From: Pseudoflavonifractor sp. MSJ-37
Lineage (GTDB): Bacteria; Bacillota; Clostridia; Oscillospirales; Oscillospiraceae
Reading direction: 5' to 3'
Length of the DNA: 64,000 bases
NCBI RefSeq assembly: GCF_018917965.1
Contig: NZ_JAHLPP010000001.1
Coordinates: 558,001 to 622,000 of the forward strand
Every line of letters starts with the position of its first letter. The stretch's first letter is position 1. Under the pieces are notes generated by a model, which saw only the letters and a program-made list of their open reading frames with translations, ran no database searches and was not told where the DNA came from. This document shows, in pieces, positions 51,875 to 60,318 of this stretch. Position numbers and translations under genes: made by a program.

Positions 51875-53016
51875 GCGTACGCGTCATGACGATCTTCGGC
51901 ACCCGGCCGGAGGCCATCAAGATGGCCCCTCTCATGAAAGAGCTCCAGAGCCGCCCCGGCATCGAGGCCCTCTGCTGCGTCACCGCCCAGCACCGGCAGA
52001 TGCTGGATTCCGTGCTGGAGATCTTCCGGCTCACGCCCGACTACGACCTGGACATCATGGAGCCCCGGCAGACCCTGTCCACCATCACCACCAAGTGCCT
52101 GCTGGGCCTGGAGGGGGTGTTCGAGCAGGCGAAGCCCGATCTGGTGCTGGTCCACGGAGACACCTCCACCACCTTCGCCGGGGCCCTGGCCGCCTTCTAC
52201 CACCGGATCCAGGTGGGCCATGTGGAGGCCGGCCTGCGGACGTGGGACAAGTGGTCCCCCTTCCCGGAGGAGATGGACCGGAAGCTGGTGGGCGACATCG
52301 CCGACCTGCACTTCGCCCCCACCAAGGCCAACCGGGACAACCTGTTCCGGGAGGACATCAGGGACGGGGTGTTCATCACCGGCAACACGGTGATCGACGC
52401 CCTCAAGACCACGGTGCGGCCGGACTTCCGCTTCACCACCCCGCTCCTGAACGAGCTGGACTACGCCGGGAAGAAGATCGTGCTGGTGACCTGCCACCGG
52501 CGGGAGAACTACGGCCAGCCCATGGCGGACATCATGACCGCCCTGCGCCGGATCGCCGAGGACTTCCCCGATGTGGAGCTGGTCTACCCGGTGCATCTCT
52601 CCCCCGTGGTGCGGGAGGCCGCCGGGAAGTACCTCTCCGGCCATCCCCGCATCCATCTGATCGACCCGCTGGACGTGGAGGAGATGCACAACCTCATGGC
52701 CCGGGCCTATCTGGTCATGACCGACTCCGGCGGACTACAGGAGGAGGCCCCCGCGCTGGGCCGCCCCGTGCTGGTCCTGCGGAAGGAGACCGAGCGCCCC
52801 GAGGCCGTGGCGGCCGGCACCGTCAAGCTGGCCGGCGTGGAGCAGGAGACCGTCTATTCCATGGCGGCGGAGCTCCTGACCGACGAGGCGGCCTACGCGG
52901 CCATGGCCCACGCGGTGAACCCCTACGGCGACGGCCACGCCTGCCGCCGGATCGCCGACGCCATCGAGTGGAAGTTCGGTCTGCGGACCGATCGGCCGGA
53001 AGCGTTCGGTATGTGA
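51871..53016 (+). CDS. mnaA: UDP-N-acetylglucosamine 2-epimerase (non-hydrolysing)
   Basis: A 381-aa enzyme giving UDP-ManNAc for teichoic acid linkage units or capsule. Seen: IFGTRPEAIKMAPL at the N-terminus, VHGDTSTTFAGALAAFY, GHVEAGLRT, THRREN-type CHRRENYG, and TDSGGLQEEAP. ATGA overlap with tagO indicates coupling; together they supply the first lipid-linked sugar steps. Confidence 0.93.
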   Translation: MSVRVMTIFGTRPEAIKMAPLMKELQSRPGIEALCCVTAQHRQMLDSVLEIFRLTPDYDLDIMEPRQTLSTITTKCLLGLEGVFEQAKPDLVLVHGDTSTTFAGALAAFYHRIQVGHVEAGLRTWDKWSPFPEEMDRKLVGDIADLHFAPTKANRDNLFREDIRDGVFITGNTVIDALKTTVRPDFRFTTPLLNELDYAGKKIVLVTCHRRENYGQPMADIMTALRRIAEDFPDVELVYPVHLSPVVREAAGKYLSGHPRIHLIDPLDVEEMHNLMARAYLVMTDSGGLQEEAPALGRPVLVLRKETERPEAVAAGTVKLAGVEQETVYSMAAELLTDEAAYAAMAHAVNPYGDGHACRRIADAIEWKFGLRTDRPEAFGM

Positions 53017-53102
53017 TCAGAGGAACAAGGCCCGAAGGGGCGGAGACGAGGGCTTTCCGGTCCGCCGTCCCCGTCCTTTTTTCGTGGAAAGGAGCTGAAC
53101 CT

Positions 53103-53879
53103 ATGGAGAGCAGGAGCCGCAATATCCTGGTGGTGCTGATCGCGCTGGTGATCGCGGTCGGCGTGTTCTCCAGCTTCGGCATGGACTCCTTCACGCCGGA
53201 GTCGCCGCCGATCACCCTGCCTCCCGTGGAGGACGCGTCTGCCGGAGACGGGGACGGCGCGGACGGGGACGGCTCTCTGGAGCTCCTCCGGGTGGAGGTC
53301 ACGCCGGAGACTGTCCAGGACGTGATCGCCACCCTGGCCCGGCCCGCCAGCTATTCCCGTCAGGTGACGGTCAGCCTGCCGGAGACCGGCGGGAGCATCA
53401 CCTCCCGGATCTGGTCGGACGGGGGCTGGACCCGGTCGGACACCACCCTTCCCGGCGGCACGGTCCGCCACAGCATCGTGGGGGATGGGACGGTCCGGTA
53501 CTGGTACGGGAACAGCCGGAGCTATGCCGCGGCCCCGGCCGACCGGTGGTCCGCCGATCTGGAGGGCCCCCATATCCCCACCTATGAGGACCTGCTGGAG
53601 GTGGAGCGGAGCCGCATCACGAAGGCGGGCTATGAGGACAAGGACGGCGCGGCCTGCATCTATGCGGAGGTGAGCGATCCGTCCACCGGGGACCTGTCCC
53701 GCTGGTGGGTGGCCGTGGACAGCGGCCTCCTCACCGCCGCCGAGCTGGTGGAGGACGGCGTGGTGGTCCTCCGCATGACGGCCTCCGCGGCCGAGCGTCC
53801 GGTGGCCGCCGGCGCGGACTTCTCTCTCCCTGACCGGACGGTGCTCCATACGGTCCAGCCGGTGGAGAGCGGACAGTAG
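53103..53879 (+). CDS. membrane-anchored extracellular protein of unknown function
   Basis: A 258-aa protein with one N-terminal membrane helix (about 8-27), an acidic/proline linker, and an extracellular beta-rich domain resembling outer-membrane-lipoprotein-sorting (LolA/LppX-like) folds in rhythm (SYSRQVTVSLPETGGSITSR and YYWYGN-type strands). No lipobox is seen. GAAAGGAGC precedes the ATG. The resemblance is a weak impression, not a family assignment. Confidence 0.65.
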   Translation: MESRSRNILVVLIALVIAVGVFSSFGMDSFTPESPPITLPPVEDASAGDGDGADGDGSLELLRVEVTPETVQDVIATLARPASYSRQVTVSLPETGGSITSRIWSDGGWTRSDTTLPGGTVRHSIVGDGTVRYWYGNSRSYAAAPADRWSADLEGPHIPTYEDLLEVERSRITKAGYEDKDGAACIYAEVSDPSTGDLSRWWVAVDSGLLTAAELVEDGVVVLRMTASAAERPVAAGADFSLPDRTVLHTVQPVESGQ

Positions 53880-53900
53880 CCGTCCCGCGCTCCCCGCGCC

Positions 53901-54209
53901 TCACTCCTCCTCCAGCCCCAGCAGGAGCAGGAGGCCCAGGGTGAGGACCAGCTCCATGTCGTCCCCCTCCCGGAAGAGGAAGAAGAGGATCAGCAGGAGC
54001 AGGATATCCCCGGTGTCCAGCTTCTCCAACCCCACCCGCGCCAGCAGGCGGCGGAGGAGGCCGCTCTCCGTCTCCCGTTCCGGCGGGGGAGGGGGGACCG
54101 GCTCCTCCGGCATGGGAGGCGGCGGAGGCGGCTCCGGAGGACCGTCCTCCGCCGGGCGGCGGACATAGCCCCCGGCCTCCGGTATGTAGCGGTTATAGAA
54201 CTGGGCCAT
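53901..54209 (-). CDS. small proline-rich protein with hydrophobic C-terminus, unknown
   Basis: A 102-aa protein: a Pro/Glu-rich N-terminal half (runs of prolines at about 25-45), a basic amphipathic middle (GLLRRLLARVGLEKL), then two short Leu/Phe-rich segments split by REGDD. It overlaps the upstream gene by 17 nt and ends the three-gene unit. Similar short proteins occur in Clostridia, but I cannot name a function. Confidence 0.65.
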   Translation of the reverse strand: MAQFYNRYIPEAGGYVRRPAEDGPPEPPPPPPMPEEPVPPPPPERETESGLLRRLLARVGLEKLDTGDILLLLILFFLFREGDDMELVLTLGLLLLLGLEEE

Positions 54210-54678
54210 GGTCCGTATCCTCCTTCCCGAAGAGCTGGAGGGCCGCCCGAACGAGCCGGGAGAGGCGTGCGATCGCCACGGCCCGGTCGATCTTGGCCTG
54301 CCGTTCCTCCTTGAGGAAGGGCTTGAGGGCGGTCAGGAGGGCGGCCTTCCGGTCGTCCCCGGCCCGGTATCCCGAGAGGATCCGCAGGGCCCGCTCCACC
54401 AGCGCCGGGTCCAGCCCGCCCAGCAGGGACAGCGGGCCGTCCGCTCCGCCGGACAGGCCCTCCAGCAGTCCCCGCAGCTCGCTCAGCTCCGGCGGCGGGG
54501 CGGCCGGGGGAGGGGGCTCCACCGGCTCGAAGCCCTCGGGGGGCGGGGGAGGCGGCTCCGGTGTCCCGGCCGGCCCGGAGCTCCCCCCGCCGGTCAGGGA
54601 CCGGGCCATGGAGACGATTTGGCTCATGGCCTGGGGGTCGCCCAGGATGGCGTTCAGTTGTTCCTCGAATCCGGCCAT
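54193..54678 (-). CDS. conserved hypothetical protein (Pro-rich linker, helical ends)
   Basis: A 161-aa protein. Seen: an N-terminal helix with LNAILGDPQAMSQIVSMARS, a long Pro/Gly linker (about 30-65), and a C-terminal helical part with LLTALKPFLKEERQAKIDRA, a pattern I associate with uncharacterised proteins of spore formers. Middle gene of the unit. A sporulation link is speculative. Confidence 0.7.
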   Translation of the reverse strand: MAGFEEQLNAILGDPQAMSQIVSMARSLTGGGSSGPAGTPEPPPPPPEGFEPVEPPPPAAPPPELSELRGLLEGLSGGADGPLSLLGGLDPALVERALRILSGYRAGDDRKAALLTALKPFLKEERQAKIDRAVAIARLSRLVRAALQLFGKEDTDHGPVL

Positions 54679-54720
54679 ACCGCGCGTTCGCTCCTTTCCG
54701 GCCTGATGGATCGGGCGGGG

Positions 54721-55005
54721 TCAGTCCTTCGGGGCCCGCTCCCGGAGGCGTTCCGCGGCGGCGGCGCCCTCCCGGCTCTCCACCACGGAGCGCACCAGCC
54801 CCATCAGCGGGGCGGCGTCCCCTCTGGCGGCGGCGTCGGCGGCCGTCTGGAGGCCGCCTCCTGCGGACTGCTCCAGCAGGCGCAGGAGGGCCTGGGCATC
54901 CGGGGAGCGGAGCAGGGACTCCAGCGCGGCCCGGTCCTTCAGGAGCGCGGCGGCCCTTGGGTCCTTCGTCAGTGCGTCCAGCGGGGGATGAGGCTGTTCC
55001 ATCAT
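54721..55005 (-). CDS. small helical protein of unknown function
   Basis: A 94-aa Ala/Leu-rich protein with tandem helical stretches (LTKDPRAAALLKDRAALESL and LLRSPDAQALLRLLEQSAGG). The ATG at 55005 follows GGAGGAGG; an upstream in-frame ATG (55020) overlaps that site and is less likely. First gene of the three-gene minus-strand unit. Function unknown. Confidence 0.65.
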   Translation of the reverse strand: MMEQPHPPLDALTKDPRAAALLKDRAALESLLRSPDAQALLRLLEQSAGGGLQTAADAAARGDAAPLMGLVRSVVESREGAAAAERLRERAPKD

Positions 55006-55111
55006 GAGATCCTCCTCCATCGTTGCAGGATATGAGCCGCCGGCGGGCGGCGTCACTCTCAGTATATGTGGGCGGACCGGGAAGGTGCGCCGGAAAGGGA
55101 AGAGTCACGGT

Positions 55112-55582
55112 ATGAAGATCTTGGTGTTTTCCGATTCCCACGGGAACGTGGAGCATATGGCGGAGGCGGTGGAGCGGGACCGGCCGGACCGCATCTTCCA
55201 TCTGGGCGACGTGGAGCCCGACGCCCGGGCCCTGCGGCGGCGGTTCCCGGACATCCCCATGGACTGCGTGCCCGGCAACTGCGACGGCCGCCGGCCCGAC
55301 CTGGAAGAAGAAAAGCTGGTGGAGGCGGAGGGCCGCCGCATCCTCCTGATGCACGGCCACACCCGGAACGTGAAGCTGGGCATGGGCCAGGCGGTCTGGG
55401 CCGCCCGGGAGGCGGAGGCGGACGTGCTCCTCTTCGGCCACACCCACGAGGCCTTCTGCACCTATGAGCAGGGCCTGTGGATCATGAACCCCGGCACCAT
55501 CCGGGGGAGCTGGGCCGGAGCCACCTACGGCGTCATCACCATCCAGGGCGGCGATCTGGTGTGCTACGGGCTCAAGGTGTGA
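55112..55582 (+). CDS. YfcE/MJ0936-type metallophosphoesterase
   Basis: A 156-aa phosphodiesterase. Seen: the metal-binding motifs SDSHGN near the N-terminus, HLGDVE, GNCD, MHGH, and FGHTH. Family members hydrolyse small phosphodiesters in vitro; the natural substrate is unknown. The start at 55112 follows AAAGGGAAGAG. It is divergent from the three-gene unit. Confidence 0.92.
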   Translation: MKILVFSDSHGNVEHMAEAVERDRPDRIFHLGDVEPDARALRRRFPDIPMDCVPGNCDGRRPDLEEEKLVEAEGRRILLMHGHTRNVKLGMGQAVWAAREAEADVLLFGHTHEAFCTYEQGLWIMNPGTIRGSWAGATYGVITIQGGDLVCYGLKV

Positions 55583-55647
55583 CGGGCCCTTTTGGGCATG
55601 GGCCGGAGAGGATGGCCATGGATCGTGAAAAAAGTAACAAAAAGTGC

Positions 55648-55676
55648 TTGCCAAATCGAGCGATAGATGGTAGAAT
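55648..55676 (+). promoter_or_regulatory. promoter of the TetR gene
   Basis: TTGCCA, 17 bp, TAGAAT. The predicted start near 55683 excludes the upstream ATG at 55667 region as a translation start. Confidence 0.7.
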
Positions 55677-55723
55677 CGTTACTGAACTTAGAGCCTAAAA
55701 AAAAAACCAGAGGTGTGAATGCG

Positions 55724-56365
55724 TTGAGTAAGAAACAGGCATTGACCGAATTCCACAGAAGCTCGATCCTGGCGGCGGCGAAGGAGCTGTTCGCGGAGCA
55801 CGGGATCGAAAAGACGACCATGGATGACATCGCCCGGAAGTCGGAATACAGCAAGGCCACCCTGTACGTCTATTTCCAGAGCAAGGAAGAGATCGTGAAC
55901 GCGATCCTGCTGAGCAACATGAAGCTCCTGCAGAAGAAGATCCAGACCGCGATCGACACCAACGCCAACTGGTTCCACGCCTACGACGCGATCTGCGCCG
56001 CCATCTTCCACTTTTACAGCGAGAACCCCGCCGCCTACGAGGTCGTGGGGAGCGACGGCATCATCGATCTGAACGGGGCCAAGCTGGACGAGACCATCCA
56101 GGAGATCGTCAAGGAGAACGACGCCACCGACAAGCTCCTGGAGGACTTCCTCCGGAAGGGCGCGGCCGAGGGCATCGTCCGCATCGGCCTGTCTCCGGCG
56201 GAGATCGTGGTGCAGTTCTGGGCCATGCTCTCCGGTCTGGTGCAGATGGCCGACAGCAAGAGCAACTATCTGGCCCACTGCCTGAAGATCGAGCGGGAGG
56301 AGTTCCTGCATCACGGCGCCCGGATGCTCCTGGACGCCATCACCAAGGGACGTACCGTGGAGTAA
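55724..56365 (+). CDS. TetR/AcrR family transcriptional regulator
   Basis: A 213-aa repressor. Seen: an N-terminal helix-turn-helix (ILAAAKELFAEHGIEKTTMD, IARKSEYSKATLYVYFQSKE) and a helical ligand-binding domain. The TTG at 55724 has AGAGGTG 8 nt upstream and lies after the predicted transcription start. No transporter lies beside it; the divergent or downstream YitT gene is on the other strand, so its target is unknown. Confidence 0.88.
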   Translation: MSKKQALTEFHRSSILAAAKELFAEHGIEKTTMDDIARKSEYSKATLYVYFQSKEEIVNAILLSNMKLLQKKIQTAIDTNANWFHAYDAICAAIFHFYSENPAAYEVVGSDGIIDLNGAKLDETIQEIVKENDATDKLLEDFLRKGAAEGIVRIGLSPAEIVVQFWAMLSGLVQMADSKSNYLAHCLKIEREEFLHHGARMLLDAITKGRTVE

Positions 56366-56383
56366 CAGAAGATCGGAATGAAA

Positions 56384-56420
56384 AGCGAGCCTGCCGCCAT
56401 CCTTTGGCGGCAGGCTCGCT
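56384..56420. terminator. 37-bp terminator, first of two identical copies
   Basis: A perfect 16-bp stem AGCGAGCCTGCCGCCA and complement, loop TCCTT. Its U-tract (TTTTCATT) is on the minus strand, so it would stop transcripts coming from yitT. Confidence 0.8.
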
Positions 56421-56654
56421 CAGACTGTCAAAAAAGTGATTTCTCACGTTGAACGATGCAAGAGCCTCGCAGAGTTCCGTCACCCGCAGGTGACGGAATC
56501 AGATGTAAGGCGTTTTTTCTGAGGACATGTGCCTCAGAAAAAACTCTTCTCAGGCCGCAACCATGCGAGCGCAGCGAGTGCGCGCGGCGGCCTGCATCTC
56601 ATCGAAGAAATGCTTGCATTTCTGAGAAGCGTGTCGAACTTTTTCGACACGCTG
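56421..56654. repeat. array of further hairpins between tetR and yitT
   Basis: Perfect inverted repeats in order: TTCCGTCACC/GGTGACGGAA (56475-56498); GTTTTTTCTGAGG and complement (56512-56544); CAGGCCGC/GCGGCCTG (56551-56594); AGAAATG/CATTTCT (56606-56623); AGCGTGTCGAA/TTCGACACGCT (56628-56653). No coding potential was recognised. Confidence 0.8.
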
Positions 56655-56691
56655 AGCGAGCCTGCCGCCATCCTTTGGCGGCAGGCTCGCT
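56655..56691. terminator. 37-bp terminator, second identical copy
   Basis: Identical over all 37 bp to the copy at 56384. Its U-rich tail (TTCGTTCGTTC) is on the plus strand, so it would stop transcripts coming from tetR. Confidence 0.8.
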
Positions 56692-56712
56692 TTCGTTCGT
56701 TCGGTCCAAAGC

Positions 56713-57588
56713 TCACTCGATCGGCCGGATATAGAAGTTCCCGAGGACCTCGTGGGAGTCCATGACGTTGACGAAGGTGCCGGGCATATGCTGGTCGATG
56801 TAGAGGCTGATCTTGCGGATATCGCTGTCCGAGAGGACAGTGTAGACCACATAGCGGTGCTTCTTGGTGTAGGCGCCCTCGCCGGGCCAGACGGTGGCGG
56901 AGTGGTTGGCGATCCGGATCAGGGCGTCGGTGAGCTGCTCCGGGTCGTCGGTGACGATGAAGAGGGTCTTTTTCTTATAGCGCTTGTAGCCCGCGTTGAT
57001 GACCTGCGTATAGCAGAACTGGTAGATGATGGAGTAGAGGGCCTTGTCCATGCCGAACTGCCAGCCGTAGATCAGGATGATGGCGGCGCTGAAGTAGAGC
57101 ATATAGTTGAAGGAATTAGCGTTCTTGAACTTGGCGGCCATGGACATGGCGATGAAGTCGGTGCCGCCGCTGCTGGCTCCGCTGTTCAGCACCAGTACGA
57201 TGCCCACGCCGCCGAAGATCGCGCCGAACACCGCGATCAGCAAAGGGTCGTCCACGATCTCGTACTTGGGCAGGACGTCCACCAGCACCGAGGACAGGAA
57301 GATGCTGAAGAAGGACAGGACCGTGAAGCGCCGGCCCACATAGTGGAAGGCGATGAAGGCGGGGATCAGGTTGAAGCCCACGTTGAGCACCGAGAAGGGC
57401 AGCTCGATGTGGAACCAGCGCTGGAACAGGGACTGGATCAGGATCGACAGGCCGGAGAAGCCGCCGGGGACCAGATCGCCCGCAGTGATGAAGGTGTTCA
57501 TGTTCAGGGCGAAGATGACGCTGCCCGCCAGGAGCATGGCCAGCTTCCCGGCCTGACGGACCAGCTCGTGCTGTTTCAGTTTCATCAT
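56713..57588 (-). CDS. YitT family membrane protein (DUF2179)
   Basis: A 291-aa protein with five to six membrane helices (about 12-200; ALNMNTFITAGDLVPGGFSG near the N-terminus, GASSGGTDF in the middle) and a cytoplasmic C-terminal DUF2179 domain (HRYVVYTVLSDSDIRKISLY onward). Function of the family is unknown. Two adjacent ATGs; GGAGG precedes them. It follows recQ by 14 bp on the same strand. Confidence 0.92.
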   Translation of the reverse strand: MMKLKQHELVRQAGKLAMLLAGSVIFALNMNTFITAGDLVPGGFSGLSILIQSLFQRWFHIELPFSVLNVGFNLIPAFIAFHYVGRRFTVLSFFSIFLSSVLVDVLPKYEIVDDPLLIAVFGAIFGGVGIVLVLNSGASSGGTDFIAMSMAAKFKNANSFNYMLYFSAAIILIYGWQFGMDKALYSIIYQFCYTQVINAGYKRYKKKTLFIVTDDPEQLTDALIRIANHSATVWPGEGAYTKKHRYVVYTVLSDSDIRKISLYIDQHMPGTFVNVMDSHEVLGNFYIRPIE

Positions 57589-57602
57589 AAAGACCTCCGT
57601 CG

Positions 57603-59423
57603 TTATTCTTGGATCGCAGCCAGGAACTGCTTGCCGTACTGGGCCAGCTTGTGGCTGCCCACGCCGGGGACCCGCTCCATCTCCGACAGGGTGGCGGGGC
57701 GGCGGGCGGCCATCTCCCGCAGGGTCTTGTCGGTGAAGATGACGTAGGCGGGCAGGCTCTTCTTGCGGGCCAGCTCCGCTCGGAGGGCCCGCAGGCGCTG
57801 GAACAGGGCCTCGTCCGCCGGGTCGCCCAGATGGACCGGGGCGGGCGGGGCCTTGGGGGCGCTCCTGGGCCGCTGGGGCCTCATGCGCATGGTGAAGCCG
57901 GACGGGGCGGCCCGGAGCTCCTGGGCCCGGGGGCCCTCCACGATGAGGGGGTAGTCCCCCTCGGTGACGGCCAGACAGCCCTCCTCCACCAGATGGCGGA
58001 TCATGTCCTTCACCTGCGGCGGCCGGCGGTGGGCCAGGGCCCCGAAGGACCGGCACCGGTCCAGGTCCCAGCGGAGGGTCCGCTCGTTCTCCTTCCCGCA
58101 GAGCAGATCGGCGAGGGTGGCCGCGCCGAAGCGGCCCCGGCACTCCTCCACGGCCCCCAGGATGGCCTGGGCCTCTTTGGTGATGTCCACGTCCTGCCAC
58201 CCGGCGTCGCAGTTGGAGCAGTGGCCGCAGGGGCCGGGGGGCGGCGTCTCCCCGAAGTAGCGGAGGATGAAGTGCCGCAGACAGTCCGTGGTAGTGGAGT
58301 AGTAGGTCATGGTGCGCAGACGGTCCAGCTGCCGCTGGCGGAGGGCGGAGACGGTCTCATCGTCCACGTCGGCGGGGGCCTGGGACTGCTCGATCAGGAA
58401 GCGGCCCGTCACCACGTCCCGGCCGCTGTACAGCAGGACGCAGTCGGCGGGACTGCCGTCCCGGCCCGCCCGGCCCGCCTCCTGATAGTAGCCCTCCAGG
58501 TCCAGCGGCATATTGTAGTGGACCACATAGCGCACGTTGGACTTGTCGATGCCCATGCCGAAGGCGTTGGTGGCCACCATGACGGTGGACTCGTCGGCGG
58601 CGAAGGCGTCCTGGGCGGCCAGACGCTCCTCCGGCGTCAGGCCCGCGTGGTAGCGGGCGGCGGCGATGCCGTGTTCCTGCAAAAAGGCGCAGACCTCCTC
58701 CACGTTCTTCCGGGTGGAGCAGTAGACCACGCCGCTCTCATCCCGCCGCCGCAGGAGGATGGAGAGGAGCTCGTCCTTCTTGTTCTGGGGGCGGCGCACC
58801 TCGAAGTACAGGTTCTTCCGGTCGAAGCCGGTGGTGGTGAGCACCGGGTCCCGGAGCTGGAGCTTTTGGAGGATGTCCTCCCGGACCTCCGGCGTGGCGG
58901 TGGCGGTGAAGGCCCCCAGCGGCGGCCGGGTGGGGAGGGAGTCCAAAAACGCCGGGATCTTCAGGTAGCTGGGCCGGAAATCCGTGCCCCACTGGGAGAC
59001 GCAGTGGGCCTCGTCCACCGCCACCAGCGAGATCTGAGCTTTTTGGGCGAAACGGAGGAAGCCGGGGCTCTCCAGCCGCTCCGGGGCCACATAGATGATC
59101 TTATATCGGCCCTGCCAGGCCCGCTCCAGAGCCAGAGCGTACTGCCGTTCCGTCAGGGAGCGGTTCAGATAGGCCGCCGGGATGCCCGCCTGCACCAGGC
59201 TCCCCACCTGGTCCTTCATCAGGGAGATCAGAGGCGAGATCACCAGCGCCACCCCGGGCAGCATGATGGACGGGAGCTGGAAGCACAGGGACTTGCCCGC
59301 GCCGGTGGGCATGATGGACAGCACGTCCTTCCCGTCCAGCAGAGCGTCCACCGCCCGCTCCTGTCCCGGCAGGAAGCCGCTGTATCCGAAATAGGACTGG
59401 AGCATCTCCGATTTATAGGACAT
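57603..59423 (-). CDS. recQ: ATP-dependent DNA helicase RecQ
   Basis: A 606-aa helicase. Seen: Walker A MPTGAGKSLCFQLP, DEAH box in VDEAHCVSQWG, helicase motif VI QEAGRAGRDG, an RQC zinc site (CGHCSNCD), and a C-terminal HRDC domain ending PGVGSHKLAQYG. The ATG at 59423 follows GGAGGTCC; an ATG at 59441 lies upstream of that site. Likely co-transcribed with the YitT gene. Confidence 0.95.
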   Translation of the reverse strand: MSYKSEMLQSYFGYSGFLPGQERAVDALLDGKDVLSIMPTGAGKSLCFQLPSIMLPGVALVISPLISLMKDQVGSLVQAGIPAAYLNRSLTERQYALALERAWQGRYKIIYVAPERLESPGFLRFAQKAQISLVAVDEAHCVSQWGTDFRPSYLKIPAFLDSLPTRPPLGAFTATATPEVREDILQKLQLRDPVLTTTGFDRKNLYFEVRRPQNKKDELLSILLRRRDESGVVYCSTRKNVEEVCAFLQEHGIAAARYHAGLTPEERLAAQDAFAADESTVMVATNAFGMGIDKSNVRYVVHYNMPLDLEGYYQEAGRAGRDGSPADCVLLYSGRDVVTGRFLIEQSQAPADVDDETVSALRQRQLDRLRTMTYYSTTTDCLRHFILRYFGETPPPGPCGHCSNCDAGWQDVDITKEAQAILGAVEECRGRFGAATLADLLCGKENERTLRWDLDRCRSFGALAHRRPPQVKDMIRHLVEEGCLAVTEGDYPLIVEGPRAQELRAAPSGFTMRMRPQRPRSAPKAPPAPVHLGDPADEALFQRLRALRAELARKKSLPAYVIFTDKTLREMAARRPATLSEMERVPGVGSHKLAQYGKQFLAAIQE

Positions 59424-59524
59424 AGCAGGACCTCCTGTCATCGAGATCGGTCGAGAGTGGGATGGATCGTATCGTTAGGGGACGGCATCAGGACCGGATC
59501 GGAGCGCAGAGACAGACGTCCCGC

Positions 59525-60208
59525 TCAACGATCCCTCGGGTCCGGATCTCCGTCCAGGGCGGTGAAGAGGTCGTAGAAGGGCCGCAGGAAGGAATAGCCC
59601 TCCACCAGCTTGTCGGCCAGGTCATGAGAATAGAGGATGGGCCCCAGCTTCTCCCGGTGCTCCAGGACGGGGCTCTTCCGGTCATACCAGGGCTGGAGGA
59701 GGGGAGAGGGCGCCGTGCCCTTGGGGCGCTTGTAGGTCTCGCCGCCCAGCGTGAACTCCTCCTGCCGCTCCAGCCGCCGGGCCAGCCGTTCGAAGTCCTT
59801 GGGCGCCCGGTCGATCCGGGCCCGGAGCCTTGCCATGGTCAGAGGCGTGGCGGACCAGTAGCCCAGCCCATAGGACCAGCCCTCCGGAGCCAGCTCGAAC
59901 CAGAACACCGGTCGGGCGGAGAAGCGGTCCTCCCCGGGCCGCTCCAGCGAGAGCCACAGATGGTCCTTGTAGGGCCCCCGCCCGTAGAGCCGACGGGCGT
60001 CCCGGTAGATCCGCGAGACCTTCCAGCACAGGCCGGGGACGGCGTGCTCCGCCTGGAAGCGGTCATAGACCTCGTTGGCCAGCTCCTTCATGGGCTGGTA
60101 GAAGTGGGTGAGATACTCAGCCTTATGGGCCTCGAACCAGGGGCGCTCGTTGTTGAAGCGGATGCCCCACATGAAGTCCACAGTGGCGTTGGAAAAGCCT
60201 TGGAACAC
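59525..60208 (-). CDS. DUF2461 family protein
   Basis: A 227-aa protein. Seen: NNERPWFEAHKAEYLTHFYQP near the N-terminus, RIYRDARR, GPYKDHLWL and a GYWSAT segment, the standard DUF2461 signature. Function unknown. The start is GTG at 60208 with GAAGGAGGAT upstream. Confidence 0.9.
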   Translation of the reverse strand: MFQGFSNATVDFMWGIRFNNERPWFEAHKAEYLTHFYQPMKELANEVYDRFQAEHAVPGLCWKVSRIYRDARRLYGRGPYKDHLWLSLERPGEDRFSARPVFWFELAPEGWSYGLGYWSATPLTMARLRARIDRAPKDFERLARRLERQEEFTLGGETYKRPKGTAPSPLLQPWYDRKSPVLEHREKLGPILYSHDLADKLVEGYSFLRPFYDLFTALDGDPDPRDR

Positions 60209-60239
60209 GGTGATATCCTCCTTCGGGGAAACGGGATCG

Positions 60240-60275
60240 GGAAAAGGGAGACGGCCCCCGGAGGGACCGTCTCGA
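60240..60275 (-). terminator. terminator of the VanW gene
   Basis: Stem GAGACGG/CCGTCTC; on the minus strand it is followed by CCTTTTCC. Confidence 0.6.
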
Positions 60276-60318
60276 AGATGCGGACGGACGATAGGGATCC
60301 AAGCCCTCCCATCAGACG

